A stretch of DNA of 64,000 bases, taken from G963668655 sp963668655 (GTDB lineage: Bacteria > Myxococcota_A > SURF-8). The notes beneath the pieces are model-generated. The model was not told the DNA's origin. It did not search any database and saw nothing but the letters and a program-made list of their open reading frames with translations. Positions 19,301 through 34,300 of this stretch are shown one piece after another. A program made the translations under genes and the position numbers. Position 1 is the stretch's first letter. Every line of letters begins with the position of its first letter. The stretch covers positions 186,001 through 250,000 of the forward strand of contig CAXXPQ010000002.1 in assembly GCA_963668655.2 (NCBI GenBank), given 5' to 3'.

Positions 19301-22300
19301 GGACGTGTCATCCGAAGCCTGAATGGTAAGAACCGTCTCCGGACCTCTTCTTCCATAAATATCAACGGCAACAGCGGAAATCTCATAAGTTGACAATCCG
19401 CTTCCTACCGGCACCGTCCAGGTCAGACCGTATTCGTCGTTACCATCCGGCGTCCGGCTTGAAACCTTCCGGTCGTGCAGATCGAACTCAACGTGCGACA
19501 AGTCCGTCGAATCGGAGACCGTTGCACGTAACGGCATCTCGATTCCCTCGAAAACACTGAGAGAAAAGCCGATGGTGTCCGTATCGGGCTCGCTGAAATG
19601 AACACTCGTCACATAAGATTCGGTTATTGAAATAACGCTGAATTCGGTTTCTACACTCGGCGAAACCGAATTGCCGGACGGATCTTTTACGACAGCCCTT
19701 GCGTATAGCGGAGTGGTCAGGCTGGACACCGTCCACGTAAACGTGAACGGCGCGGTCGTCTTCGCGGGCAGCGTTTCGACAATCGACGCTCCGTCATGAA
19801 TCTCCACGAACACCTCTCCCACGTTCTGGATCGAGTCGGTGGAGACCGTAATCGGTAGATCCGTCCCGTAAGCGACGGGGTTGAATGCTGTTGTTACGTG
19901 GATATCTCCGCTTTCGAGTGCCCAGTCATCGGAAGTCAGCGAGAAATTCTCCTGGCTGATCGATACGACATGGCCGGAAGTATCGTACAAACCGGCGTCC
20001 AAAGTATGCTGTCCGGCGGCTCCCGGCAGTCGGACCATCATATGATCGTTGGAATTTATCGTATCCACGGGGGATCCGTCGATATTCACTTCGATATTGT
20101 AGGCGTTATAGGGAATAGTGTCCTGGCCGATGGTGAAGGCAAGATCCACCCATTCTCCCAGCTTTCGATTTTGCATACTCGTGGCAACGGCGATCGTCGG
20201 CGTCAAAGCCAAGCGATCCAGCGCCAGAATCTGCAAGGATTCCTCTGAATAGGCAATCAGCTGATCCCGATCCCGAAGAACCCGGGGCTCGCTTCCAGGC
20301 AGGAACAACGCGGTTTTTCCAGAATTTCGATCGATAAGAATCCGTCCTTCGGGATAGGCCATCCACAGCCACTGTCCGTCGGCATGAATATCGGAAACCG
20401 CTCCTATCGGTGAACTTAGAGAAGCCAATTCCAGATTGGAAAGGACGTTCCCGTTAGTCGGATTGTATGTTGCAATGGCTCCTTCTTTGACAAGTTGCAA
20501 CTGATCATCGATACAGAAGATCTCTCCGTCTTCGATTTCCTCCGTCCATTCGGCAGTTTGGGCATTTCCGGTAAGAACGTTCGTCAGCAGGAAAGCCTCC
20601 AACTGGTTGGCGTTTTTCTGTATCAGGTTCGCTCCGCAGACCACGACGTCGCTGTTCTCGGCCGGCAAGTTTTCAGAAAGCTCCGTTCGGGCCAGCAAGT
20701 CGAGAGTCGGACCGAACAGAGTGATTCCATATTCCGTAACAGCGACGATTCCTTTGTCAAATCCACTAAGTGAGAGAATCTCTTCGGCGAACATCTGCGT
20801 TCCGAGATTCGTAAGTGTTCCCGCTGAAGGAACGGGATTTATTCGCAGCAGTTCGCCATAACCATTGCGATTGAGACCGATGATGATATTTCCATGTCGG
20901 ATCTCGATGCCAACGACTTCTCCGACCCCAAGATTCGCCGTTCCCGTCAAGGAAACGTTCTGAAGATTCGAGATATCGAAGGCTTTCAGGTTCGCGGAGC
21001 GACCGAGACCTTCGGTCGCGATGAACAGGTTTCCATTGCCATTGACAACATCGACGATTTTTTCGTTCACGAGTTCGGAAAGAGTTAACGCCGTCGGCTC
21101 CACCATGGTCTGCAAAGGCATGACGGAAACAGATCGGGTAGTACTGGCCTGACTGACGACTCCGCCTCCCCAATCGACGTTGTTGAATAGATTCAGATCG
21201 GCTTGTAGAACAAGGTTATGACCGGCAGCCTCAAGCGGGACGACGAAATTGACGACTTCACCGAGCGGCGCTTCGGCGATTACGACTTCTCCGGCCCCAA
21301 GATCGTATTTCACGGTCAAGGTCGAATCGGCTTCAGAAACTCCTTCCCAGCCCGGCTCCATCTCCATCAAAGCCTGCGCCGTGGTTCCAGCGAAAATACC
21401 TTCCTCATGATCCGGCCACAAGTTTATGGTGACATGATCCGCCGGTGAAGACAGGGTCGGATCGTCGATGATTTTCACGGATACAGTCGCAATATCTGCG
21501 GCGCCGGATGGCAAATAGGCCTCCGCAATCAGGTTCACGCTCAATTCCGTCTGCCCCGCCATCAACAGAGGAATGGTATTGTATGTGTGGTACAGATCCG
21601 ACGACGGACCTTCCGTATGTTCGACACCTTCCGCTTCCCATTTGTACTCGATGGTCGATATTGGGAATTCGTGAAGATTGAGCAGTTCGGCCTCGATGGG
21701 ACGCCCCTCAAGAAGGGTCTCCCCGATATCCGGCCGTACAAAGATTACACTCGGATTTTGCCCTCTATCCTGAACCGAAACGGTTATTTCCACGCAATTG
21801 TCGCTGTATAAACCACCGTCACAGTTGTCCGGAGATCCCAGACCGTTTTCATCCTGGGCGTAAAAACCGAAAGTGTAACTTCCAGGAGATGCCGGGGCTG
21901 TCATTGTCGTCATGTACGGCGGATTCATCTGCGGCATTCCATCCAACGCCGTACGAACACCACCGACATTTTGGAAGAATATACCCTGGAGAACATCATG
22001 AACATCCGTGGCTGCGGCGAAGAACCGAATCTCCGATCCCGGATCGAAGGTGGTTCCGTCCGTCGGTTCCAGCAAAGATACGACCGGGGGCTCTACATCC
22101 CTGGTGATCGTCACCTGTAAAGGGTTGCCGCTGTTGTCGGCAGTTTGCCCCAGATTATCTTTGACTCGGATCCAAATATCGGCAAGGGCTGCTTCACCGT
22201 CCGGTATATCCCATAAAATGGCATCCAGAGTGAGGCCGTTATATTCGTAAAGAATATTTCCCTCCTCCATCACCGTCACGGGAGTACCGAAGGAAGTCGT

Positions 22301-25300
22301 CACCGTTTCGAACAAAGTATTTCCACCCACCTGCACGTACAAACGGGTTTCGACAACCTCGATATCGTCTCGGACATCGAAGGAAACGGGGAAGGCATGT
22401 CCTTCGACATAGGTGTTCTGACCATCGCCCGTTTCCAAGCGGGCGATCGATGGCGGAAGGTCGGCGTAAACTTCAATATCCATCGTTTGAGTCGTCAGAT
22501 TCCCCACCTGATCCTTCCCCGTATAGGTAATGACGACCGTCTGAAATCCGCTCTCCACCACCGGCATCACTCCGCTGAATGTCCGGCTTTCAGGAGAATC
22601 ACAGGTTCCCCCCCAACCCGTGAGATTTGTCGAACCGACAGAAATCCACGAATCACAGATGTCAGGGAAGGGTTCGCCTTCGAATTTCATAAACCAGTTG
22701 ATCGGTTGAGCGGACCTGAAGTTTCGACTTGACAAGATTTGCAAATCCAGATCCCGGTCCCACAACGTCACGACATCCGGAGGATTCTCATCCAGGGTGT
22801 GGAACAAATAGCTCCGTTCTTCCGCCAAAGCGTTGGAATAGGGGACTACATCCGTGATCTCATCTTTCACCACCAGCCAATACGTACTTTCTTCCTGAAG
22901 AGCGGCTGTCGGAATAAGGCGTACGACAGAATTTCCGCTTTCGAACTGATAGGTTGAAGTTGTCCCTGTGAGATAGAAGGAAGCCGCATTCACTGTCGTC
23001 GTGTCCAGCGGTTCGCTGAAAGAGATTTCAAAATATTCCACGTTGACAGGGACTTCGAAGTCGTTAAAGCTATTTAGCGGAACGGCTTCGGTTGCACCGA
23101 CGATTTTTACCATCGGCTGACTACCGACCACTTCCGGAGCCGTGAAATCCCAGGCTTGCAGCGCATCCTCCAGGACAAGATCTTCAGCCATAGGTTTCGT
23201 CAACTTCAAGTCATACGTTCCCAACGGAATCGCCGGGATCTGACAGACCATATTCGTCGAGGTACTGTTCGGACAGGACAGGGAACCGTTTACCGTGGTC
23301 GTGCCGATCACTAAATCCACCTGATTGTTGAATCCGGAACCGGTCAGCGTAAGCGTGGATCCCTGATAGGCTCGGATTTTAATTGGCTCTATCGCAGGAA
23401 TTTGTGTTCCCGAAATATCCGTCACCTGTAGCGGTTCCACGTAATGGAAACCGGCGATCAGTGTAAAGGACTCGTCGTCCGGACGGGCCAGAACGATCGT
23501 GGCCGGGCCTTCCGTACCATCGGCAGGAAGTCGAGCGGAAATCAAGGTATCGCTCCAGGAATCCACCGGAACGGGGATATCGCCGGAAGCACTATAAATA
23601 TGGAGATCTCCAGCGTTCTGCCCGAAGTCGGTGCCGGTGATGGCAACCGGAATTTCCGTGTACGTCGGACCATAATCGGGAGTAATGGCAATGATTTCCG
23701 GCCGAGTTACGGCATTGACCGTTCCGCTGGAAATCAAGTAGTCATAGGTATACGAGGCCGGATATTCCGATCCGAGGTAGTCCGTCGGCGGAAGATTCAC
23801 GGAAAGCAGGCAATCACCGCCATTGGATTGAAGGGGAGAACGGACGTACGTATCCCCAAACCAAGTTTCCGACCAGTCGATACTCTGTGTTTCGCACTGC
23901 GCGTTGACGGAAACCTGGGAATGGTCGGTATTGTCAGAGAAGGTCAACTCAATACTTCCATCAGGAGGGATGACTCCACCTGAAATGGGCTTTCGCTTCA
24001 GTATATTTGTGTACGGCAAGTCGAAGAAATTAAGTCTTCCGCCTTCCACGAAGACGAGCGTCGAATCGCCGATTACGCACTGCCCAATCTGAGAACCTAA
24101 GACAAACGCCTTGGTAAGGAACCGGTAACCATTGGAAATGTCTATAATGGAGGCGGAGTGCTCGGAATCGTTTCCAATGACGTAACATCCAAGAACTCCA
24201 CGAAGGTCAAGGCGGTTCAGATTCCATTCCGTGCCTATGGGATTCCGGAATAATACTTCGTAATGATCATCTTGGAAGCGATAACCTTCCACTCCGGAAG
24301 TACCGGAAACGATGATTTCATTTCCTTCCACTCGTAACACCGTGGAGGTTTCGATTCCCAATTCTATGCTGGCTAGAACGGGAAAATCATTGGATCGGGT
24401 AGAAATCGCAACGAGACGCATCGGATCGTCAGACAGTTCATACTGAACGGCATGCAGTACACCATTGGAGTGTCCGATTTGCCGAAAATATCCAGGAATT
24501 TTCTTAAAAGCCTCGATCTCGCCATCTTCGATCTGCGCTATTGAATATACGTCCATGCCGTACGACTGCTTGGACAGGAAAACAAGTTCATCCCCCACCT
24601 CCCGGCCTTTGGTTCCGTATCCCGAGGGATAATAATAGCTTAGTTGAGCGATCGGTGAGTAGACCTGTCCTGACGAACAGGGAACATCTCTTCGGAAAAG
24701 ACGGAAACGACTCGAACTGGATACTCCTCCTTCTACAAGCAGATACTTCTCGGAAAGCGTGAAATAAAGCAAATCCATGCTCGGATCGGTATATCGGCAC
24801 AACGAAACAGGATCGCTGGGATTGGCGATATCATAGACAACGATATCGCTTCCATTGGAAGAGTAGAGAACGTCGCCTTCCAGCGCGATGCTACCAGACG
24901 CGTAACCCAGTGGTGTCGTATGGATCTTGTGCAATGTATACGTGTAACCATTTTGCATAGTATAGGATTCACTTCCGGGATTGCTTACGGTAATATCGGC
25001 CTGTCCAACAATTCCGTTCGGCATCGTGAAACTGATGTGGTTAAGGGATTCCACCTCTACATCCGATGCTGCAATGCCTTCTACGGTGATTTGCGTCCCT
25101 TCAAACAAACCCGTACCTTCGATCTCGACCCGAGTTGAAGCATCAACCTCGCCTCGACTTGGCGAAATGGAAGTAATGGTGGGGGTTTCCACGTAATAGT
25201 AGCCGCCGAAAAGAATTCCGGAAAGCGTTTCCGTTGTCCCGGACAGGTTGATTACCTCGACACCCGCCGGTCCCGCCGATCCCGCCGGCGCCGTAACTTC

Positions 25301-28300
25301 GATCCGGGTTCCATTCAAATGAACCTGGGCGGGACCGACGTCCGTCCCACCGATCAGGACCCGAACGTCAGACATGAAGTTCTCTCCGGAAATGGTGAGT
25401 GGTTCTCCACCATCAACGGAGCCGAAACGGGGAACGACGGACTCGACGCTTGGCCGTAAACTGCCGCAAACCGTGGTTTCGAAATCCAGCGAAATGGATT
25501 GCCCCAAGGTCTTCTGATCCAGTGAAGTGAGTGCGGCATCGACTTCTACCTGGTATTCCGTCTGGGGATCCAGTTCGATGGAGGGAATCAACTCGACCAG
25601 ACTTCCCGTGGCTGTCGAGTCCGTCGATATCGTCAGGTCAATACTCGTTTCTCCATCCATCAAGGCAAAGGTGGCGCTACTGACGGAGGCCGGATCGAGC
25701 AATCGATCAAACTGAATCCGAATGGACTCATCACACCCTATTACGCCATCGGTAGGTTCGGTATGGAGAATATGCAGGTTGTCCGCCGGAATGACCTGTA
25801 CTCCGCCGGACAGACTTCCCGCTGAGTCGCCGTCGGCAGGGACCGGATTCTCGAATTCTTCCACACCATTGGTAAAGTGTATTTCAGTAGCATAGATTTT
25901 CGAACCGTATACCGAGAGGCTCGTAGCGTCACCATAATGCAGGTAGCGATTGGCCTGCACGGGATTCAGAGGATCGGTAAGATCGTAATCGATGATCTTT
26001 CCAAAGGAAGCGGCGACCAACAAGCGGGCCGGGAACAGGTGAGCATCGTAGCCAGATTGATAGGCGAGTCCCTCCGAATTGGTCAGCGTGATCGCAGAAC
26101 GAGTCACGACATTCATTGGGGACTCGATATCGATCAGGTATACTTGATCCGTATCCGTCGTTACGGCGGCTAGGTCGCCATAGGCGTCAATCGCACTGGC
26201 GGATCCAGAGAGAATAATACCCGATCCAAGCTTCGTGATGCCAGAAGCCATGGCGTCGCAAAGCCAGAAACGCGGAGTCGCGGGGCTGCCGCTCCCGGCT
26301 TCGGCGACCAGTAAATATTTTCCATGGCGCTTCAGCGCCGTTGCACCACCATCGAACGATTCCGAACCGAGCGGAATCCATTGTTCTCCAATGCGATTGC
26401 TCCAGATTTCAACGCCGCTGTCCGTACCAATGAATAGAATATCGCCGACCAGTTCAACATCATTTACAAACGCCGAAATATTCTTGCGAAGTTCATGAAC
26501 CGGCTCGGCTGGCAAGGAAACATCGATGATATCGAAACCATCATCCCCAACCGCGACGGCGATCCGTTTGGATTCCGGATCGTAGGACATCGCCAACCCA
26601 CTTTCGGTGTTCGAGATAACGATGCGGGCAATTTCTTCAGGTTCTGTCGGGTTGCTCAAGTCCAAAGTGACGAATTCGGCCTTGTCGGACTCCATGTTTG
26701 AAGACAATAAAGCGCCTTCGCGATCCACCTGACTGATGTTTCCACCAATAAGCGCGAAAGCATGCATCCCATCCACGAAAACGGATTGCATGGAGTCCCC
26801 GGAATATTCGGCGACGGCGCCTGTCCCATATCGGTAGGAGTCCTCCAGAACTGAGGATTCTCCGGTTGATGGAATGGTTACCTGGATATCCGCCAGTCCC
26901 GGATCCCCTGCCGGAGCACTGAAGATCAGATACTCCGTACTGGAAAGCCATACACGACCGGCTTTTCGCTCCACGGGAGAGCCTTCCACCAGTTGGATCG
27001 CGTGAACTTCCACATCCGGCAGGAATCCGATTCCGGACAGGCTGATGATTTCACCGCCTTCCACGTCTCCGTATTTGGGAGAAAGCGTTCCGAGATCCAG
27101 ATGATGTTTGTAAATGGCCGCACCAAGCACGCTGTCAGAGGCTCCGTTTCCGAGATTCGTCACTGTCAAGCCTACCGATCCGGGATCGGTCTGACAGATC
27201 GGAACCACGACCTGTAGCATTGTTTCGCTATTCGTGCCACCGCAGTCAAGAGATGCGACTTCTCCTCCGATCCGAACCTCGACACCGGGGGTAGAGCAGG
27301 AACCCAAAGCAAATCCCTCTCCTTCGATGGTCACGGTTTGCGGTTGTCCATCCGCGTCCAGACCATCCACGAAGAGATATCGTGGCGAAATCGAGGAAAT
27401 ACTCGGTGGATATTCACCGACTCCCGCCGTCTGGAACTCGATTTCCTCGGCCTGTCCAGGTACGTCGCAGGTTCCGAGTTGATGCTGTTCCGGCGTACAC
27501 GGGCTGTTCAGTTTCCGCCCGGAGAAACTGGTCAATTCCGCACCGGCCACGATACGATAGCTTGTATTCGACGACAGGGAACTTGACGGCACAAAGTGGA
27601 TACGGGATCCGTAAAGCTCGTATATCACTTCAATCGTTCCCGTCACTTCCGCTTCCGAGGGCAATTCAAGTAGACGGAATCCGTTGACACCCTGAACCGA
27701 ATCCTCCTGTACAGGCTGGCTCAATCGAATCTCGATTTCCGCATTCACGGAAGCCAGTGCATTTGCTTCCGGTGAACTGCCTACGACGTTGAACAGTCCC
27801 GTTCGAATACCTGCAAGATCCAACTCGCTATCCGTAGAAGCGACGTATACGGTGCCTGAGTTGAAAGCCAGACCCGTAAGACCTTCACCCGGTGTAGCCA
27901 CACCAACCAGATCCGCCTCCTCATTCAGCAGATCGATCCGAAAAACACCGATTTCATCGCCCATGGTAATATAGGCATATTCCCCATCAAGCTCCACCCT
28001 GGCAGAAATCAATGAATTCCAGGAGGTTACATTCCAGATCTTCTGTCTGAATATCCGCTCCGTCGTTCCTTCGTCCTCCTGGAACACATCCAGGTACAGA
28101 CCATTTCCGATATTGCTTGAAACAGACGAGGTCAACAGAACGCGCAGATCGCTTCCTGCCTGGGCATCGACGTCAATAACGTCCAGCGGATTGCTGTTCT
28201 GATCTACGATCGGCAGGTTAACCAGATTCGTCAAGCCTCCGGATTGAAGATCGATTTCCACCAAGCGGCCGCCGCTCGCATCCGCCGGATTCGCCGTGGA

Positions 28301-31300
28301 AACGAAAGCGCTGTCTTCGGCGAAACTTACACCCGTGGCGCTTTCCAAGAATCCTTTCGTCTGAGTGATGAAAGGATGTTCGGTGTCATGAATATCGAGA
28401 ACGAACAATCCCCCCGAATCCGCGGCGACTAGCAACATGTCATCCTTCACGTCCAATCCGCGAACACGAGTCGAGAAGGTCTGTTTCGATATATAAATCG
28501 GACGACTCAGCAATGAAATATCGTAAATGAAGACGCCTTTCTGGGCGTTGGTCGGGTTGTAGTAGCCGGCATACAGGTATTCTCCCTGAATAGCGATCTC
28601 GGAAGGCTCCGCCGGAGGGATTCCGGGAAGGTCGAACGTGTTTTCCGTGGGAAGAATGTACAGGAACGTCCCTACTTCATGGCTTTCACCGTTGGGGCGC
28701 GTGACGACTACGGAAGCCGCGGTCGGATAGAACTGGGAAGGTGTTGCAAAGAAGATTTCCGTCGGAGAAATGACATCGACGCGCAGGCAATCAAGACCTC
28801 CCACCTGGACGGTGCTGCCGGAAACGAAGACGGCTTCATCCGCCGTAAGGGTGACCGGAGAGTTGCCGGTAAGCGGCCCTTTCTCTCGGCTCAACGTGTA
28901 ATTGGCCTGGTCGAGGTCCGGAACGACATGCAGCAGGCCGGAACGAGAATCGGACAGCCCGGACGGGTCCGTCACGGTCATGGAAGCCATTCCTATGGCC
29001 TCGGTTGTCGGCATGCTGAATTCAATGTCCGCTTCGTCGATTACGGTGACTGAAGGCGTCAGTACCGTTCCGCCGATTTTGACTTGCAGAGTGTCTCCCG
29101 TGCGGAAGCCGCTGCCATGGACGGTAATGCTTTGCGCTCCGGAATTGGAAACATAATGGGGGCTGGCCGATTCGATGGCGGGTTGTAGTGCCCCGCTTTC
29201 CACCGTTTCGAACTGGATGGCCGTGGAATTCTCCAGTACCTCCCCGGAGTTGGAGGCCAATCCCGCCATGATCGTAAGGGTGTAGGACTTGGACGCTTCC
29301 AGGCAATTCGAGCCGACGACCTCGTATCCATCCGTCTGGAATTCGCACGGAACCTCTTCGGTCTCGTCTTCCAGGGAAACAAAGTCCGCCAGACTGTCTT
29401 CGTAAATCCGTCGGTTGAAGGTAAGGACGATGTCGCTCGACGGCGGCACCTGCTCGCCATTTTTCGGAGAACCGTGACGCAGATAAATATAGGGCGTGTC
29501 ATAGGTGACGACACCCTTTTTTCCGGACGCGCAGGCCATGAAACCATTGACGGGAGTGCAGCCATAGGCGCTTGCCGTATTTCCGGCGGAGAAAAGCTGC
29601 GGGTTGTCCCGATCGGAAATATCGATGATCTGGACCGATCCATCAAGGGAAGAAGCGACCAGGGTGTTGCCTTCCACATGAAGACGCATGGGGGAACCCG
29701 GGTTGGATACCTGCTCCGTCGTGATGGCCAGGCTCCCCGAAACCACCGGATTCTGAACGTCGGAGATGTCGATGACATAGATTCCGTAGTTCGGAGCCGC
29801 GGCGTAGACGCGATCCCCTTCCATGGCCAGATCCACGATGTTGTGGGAAAGATTGACATAGCCGGTAACGGACGGATCCCCGGAAAGGTCATACAGGGCG
29901 ACTCCGCCCGGAACATTTGGCCAACTATAGACGTAAGAATTCACGGATTTCCAGTACCTAGCACAACGTGTGGCGGGATACAGGACATATTCCGCCGTTT
30001 CGCCCGTGGCCAGGACGCCGAGTTCGCCATAGGCTTTGAAGTCCGTGGGCTGGCCATTGATTCCGGAAGGAATCGCGAGATCCGAAAGGAAATGCGGATC
30101 GTTGCTATCTGCCACGGAAACGAGCTTAACGTTGGAGAAAGACAGGCTTTGATAATTATCTCCACAAGGCCCTATGTCTCCTTCAAGGGTGTATGCATTC
30201 TGGATGATATACGCTATGTCCCCCTCCACATCCACCGAAGTAACCATATACTCAGGGATATTGCCGATGCGGGAACGCAGGGACATGGCGCGAGGATCGT
30301 AATAGTCCAGAATGCCACCCGTCGTGGATAGTCCGATAATCGTCATGCCGGCGCTGCCGTTCGCCAGATAGAGATAATCCCCCTCACGAACCATCTCGAT
30401 GGAGTCCGGAACGATGTCATAGGGAGGAATGTCCAGCGTATCCTCTCCATCCGATGCCAGGCTCAGTACATTCAACTGCTCGGCCGTTTTGATCGATAGC
30501 AATTCCGTGATACCGGGAAGACTGTTCAACCCTCCGGATGTCAGCGGGAATTGAGGATCGCTGAGATCGAACATCGCGATTCTGTAGTTACCCGCAACGG
30601 GGAAATCGCCGAGATCCAGGGAAAATTCCGCTCCCAAAGACCGATTGCCCGTAGTCGTGAAGGCCAGAAGCCCATCGGTGAGAATATCCGTGGGGCGCAC
30701 GGAAGCTGCCTGTCCCTGGCCGAGCACCGGAAGGCCGTACCTGAACTGATCGTCCAGCCACACTTGCACGGCTCCACCACCGGAATACTGCGGGTTGTTC
30801 TCGATCAGAATGCGGGTATCGCCGAAGTACCCGGGAGGCGCGGTGCCGGTGATCGTACCGTCGTTATTGATGGTGATATTCGCCGCAGGCACGGAATCGA
30901 AGTAGACTTGGGTTCGCGGCCACTCTCCGATCGAAGGCAGGAAGCCGCTGCCCGTCAAAGTAAACGGAGTTCCGCCTTCGGGCGCGCCGAATTTCGGTGT
31001 AATGCTTGAAACGGTGAGACTCTGATAATAATAGAATCCACCATAGTAGACATCGCGCAGACCACCCGGATTTACGACCTTTACATCCGCCAAGCCCGGA
31101 TTCCCGGGAGGAGTCACGGCTTCGATAACGTTTTCCGATTGAACAGCAACGGCGCTCGCCGCCGTATCGCCAATGTAAACAGAGGCCCCGACAACGAAAT
31201 CACTGCCGTGAATGACGATGGGAGTCCCACCAGAACTTGCTCCGCGCGCCGGAGACGCCAAGCGATCGATTTCCGGTCTTAACGCCAATAGCACTGAAGC

Positions 31301-34300
31301 GGTCTCGAATTCGAAAGCCTGTTCGGAGCCAAGATACTGGTCGCGTCCCAATCGCTTGACCTCTGAATCGATCGTCAGGCGATAACGGGTATCGGCCAGC
31401 AAAGCAGGATTGTCTGGCGGTGTAAGAGTAACCGTCGATCCCGTTTCGGAGACCGTCCACGCCGCCCAGTTGGGAAGAGAGGTCCAGTCAGCGTCCCATT
31501 TTTCAAGAGCGAATTGTCCCGAAAGGGAAGCCGGATCCACTTGGTGAGAAAATCGTATCTCCAACGGCTGATCCGTCGCGACGAACTCCACGGGAATCAT
31601 GCCGTCCTCCGGCAGATTCGTCCCCAATAGGGTGAAGATCGGCGCGTTGCTTTCCTGAATCGTTCCTCCGTTGGAACTGTTCGGGCCTTCATCGTAACCC
31701 GCAAAAACGTGTCCGCCGGAAAGAGTCAGACAATCCGCGAAACCATTGGTCCGATCATCGATCGTATAAACGTACACAGGCGTTCCAGCCGCCATGTCGA
31801 ACACGCGCACGCCCTCTTCGCCCATGGCGACAAACGCCAAGGTGCCCGCCATTTGAATGTCATAAGCCCAAGCATTGTCCGGGTTCACTTTCTGGCAATC
31901 GCTCGGGTGGGCCGGATCGCTGATATCGCAATATACGAAACCATCCCGCCCGGCCGCGATCAGAAGTTTGTCTTGGTAGAACGTCAAGCCGAGCGCCGAA
32001 TAAGAGATTGTGGATAACGGCGTTTCCTGAAGCCCATTGTAAAGGAGGAACAGCGCGATTACATCATTGTCGTCCTCAGTCAAGGTTCTTGTTTGATGAT
32101 TGTAGGTCGTGCTCGATACCGCTATCAGGTTTTCTTTGGCCGCCAGCGCCAATGCACCCGTGTCAAACGCAACGGCATCCGTCTGGAAGGGCGGCTCCAC
32201 CATGGAGGCAAGACGCACCAATCCCTTCGAACCCGCCGCGACCAGAATTTCACCGTCTCTGGCAACGACGCCATCCGCCCAGGTGGAATCGAGATCCACG
32301 GTAGAAACAAGGTGAGGCTTGCAGTAACCGCTGGAGGTTTCGCATCCGTAGGAACAATGGTCGTCAATCGTACATGGAAGGTCCGTTTCCGAAACATCGA
32401 TTTTTCGAAGTCTACCTACGTATCTGTCGAATTGCCGGGTGGTCAGATAGGCGTATACCTTTCGAGTTCCGGATTCGTCGACCTGGATATCCACATCGAC
32501 TCCCAGCGCATAGTCGCTACCGAACGACATGGGATTGAACAGAATTCGGTCATCCCGCATGTCACCGTTGATATCGATGAAATCCGTATCGCCTTCGAGG
32601 GACAAATCAATCGTCACCAAACCGGTATCCCCCGCAGCCACGAACATGCGACTGCCAGAAGCTACCAAGTCTTGAACACGCAGCGCTCCCAGACTGATTT
32701 GCTGGGAAATCGGCTCCGTAAACTGGAATGCCTGATTTTTGGTGTCTTCCTGTGTGTTTCGTCGAAGAACGAGATCCGTCCAGCCGAGGGGGCCATCCGG
32801 CGTCAACAGTTCCAGTTGTGTGGTCGACATGACGCGCACATACTGGGAATTCACCGGATATTCCACGGGTGGATTCGTCGCAGAGGTAACGAATGCCGCT
32901 TCGATCTCATCGAGGACGAAACCGTTTCCCGTAATCGTAACAAGTGTTCCCCCTCCCACGGGGCCTTCGGCCGGAGAAACGGTGTCAATGTCGAGATTTT
33001 CGGCATACAGGAACGCACCGGGCAGCACGGCCTTTCCGGCGGATGAATCGCCCGGTTCATTCGTTGCATAAATGCTGACCAGACCAAAGCGAACAGACCC
33101 GGGGCTTGTTAACTTGCAATGTGACGATGTGAATGTCGCCGAATCGCAGGAGGCCGGCTCATCTCCGAACCGCACTTCCATACCCGCTTCGAAGTTTTCA
33201 CCAATAAGCGTGACTTCGGTTCCGCCGGCCATCACCCCCCAAGCCAGTTTGTCGGACTCGGTACAGTCGGCAATGTTTCCCAGACGAAGACAGGAAAGGC
33301 TGGGAACGGAATATTCTCCCGAATCCATGACGGAAAAGCGGAAGACTTCCGGAATAATCAACGGATAGTGACCTTCCGTGGAAAAGATTCCTGGAGCGAA
33401 AGAGACCAGATAAGGACCTGGAGCCAGATTCGCATTCGGTTGGAAAACGGCCGACCGTTGGTCCGTTCCAACAGTCACCGTTCCGGCAACAGGCGTTCCT
33501 CCGGTTGCCGATCCGTTGTCGGGACGTAAAATCAAGGTGTCCGTCGTCACGTAGGATACCGGCACCGAGAATTCCAAATTGACAGCGGCATTGGAAGAAA
33601 CGCGGGTGGCTCCAGCCTCCGGTTCCACGCCAATGACATACGGATAAGGCATGCGGAGAATCGTCATACCGGACCAATTTAAGGTACCCGATATTCCTCC
33701 CTGTATTCCCTTGTATCGCTGATGACTGACGACAACGATATCTCGCTCGAAATCGATATCGCTGGGAGTACTGTAGAAATCACTGCTCGCCGAATCACCG
33801 ACCGTACTTTCATAATGATAAGGAATCGCATCCAAACTTCGCTTTACGGGCGAGGAAAGATCGACGACTTCGAGATAATCTTTTTCCCTGGCCGCAACGG
33901 CAAGACTCCCGATCTCCTTGGCCGCAAAATAAGAGCTTCCGTTCAGCGAATTCTTGCTGAACGATTCCGTAAGCGTAATACTATTTCCCCCGTTGATCTC
34001 TATGACTCCCAGAGATCCGTATCGTTGCGGAGCAAGTAGTCGATTTCTGTGAATCCCGATGTTTCCGACCATTTGAGGAACGGCATCCACCAGGCTCAAG
34101 CCGGGTAATTCAAGGTCTCCCACCAAAAGATAGGGACTTATTGAATCCCCTCCAAGGAAAACCCGATCGTCGGCCAGTTCGACACTGGTGAACCGATGTG
34201 TGCGCTCGATACCGTCTACAACGTATTTTCTTCGGTTTTCGATAAGCCACGGCCGCAATGGATTATCGATATTAAATAGATAGATTCCGTTCGCCTCCGT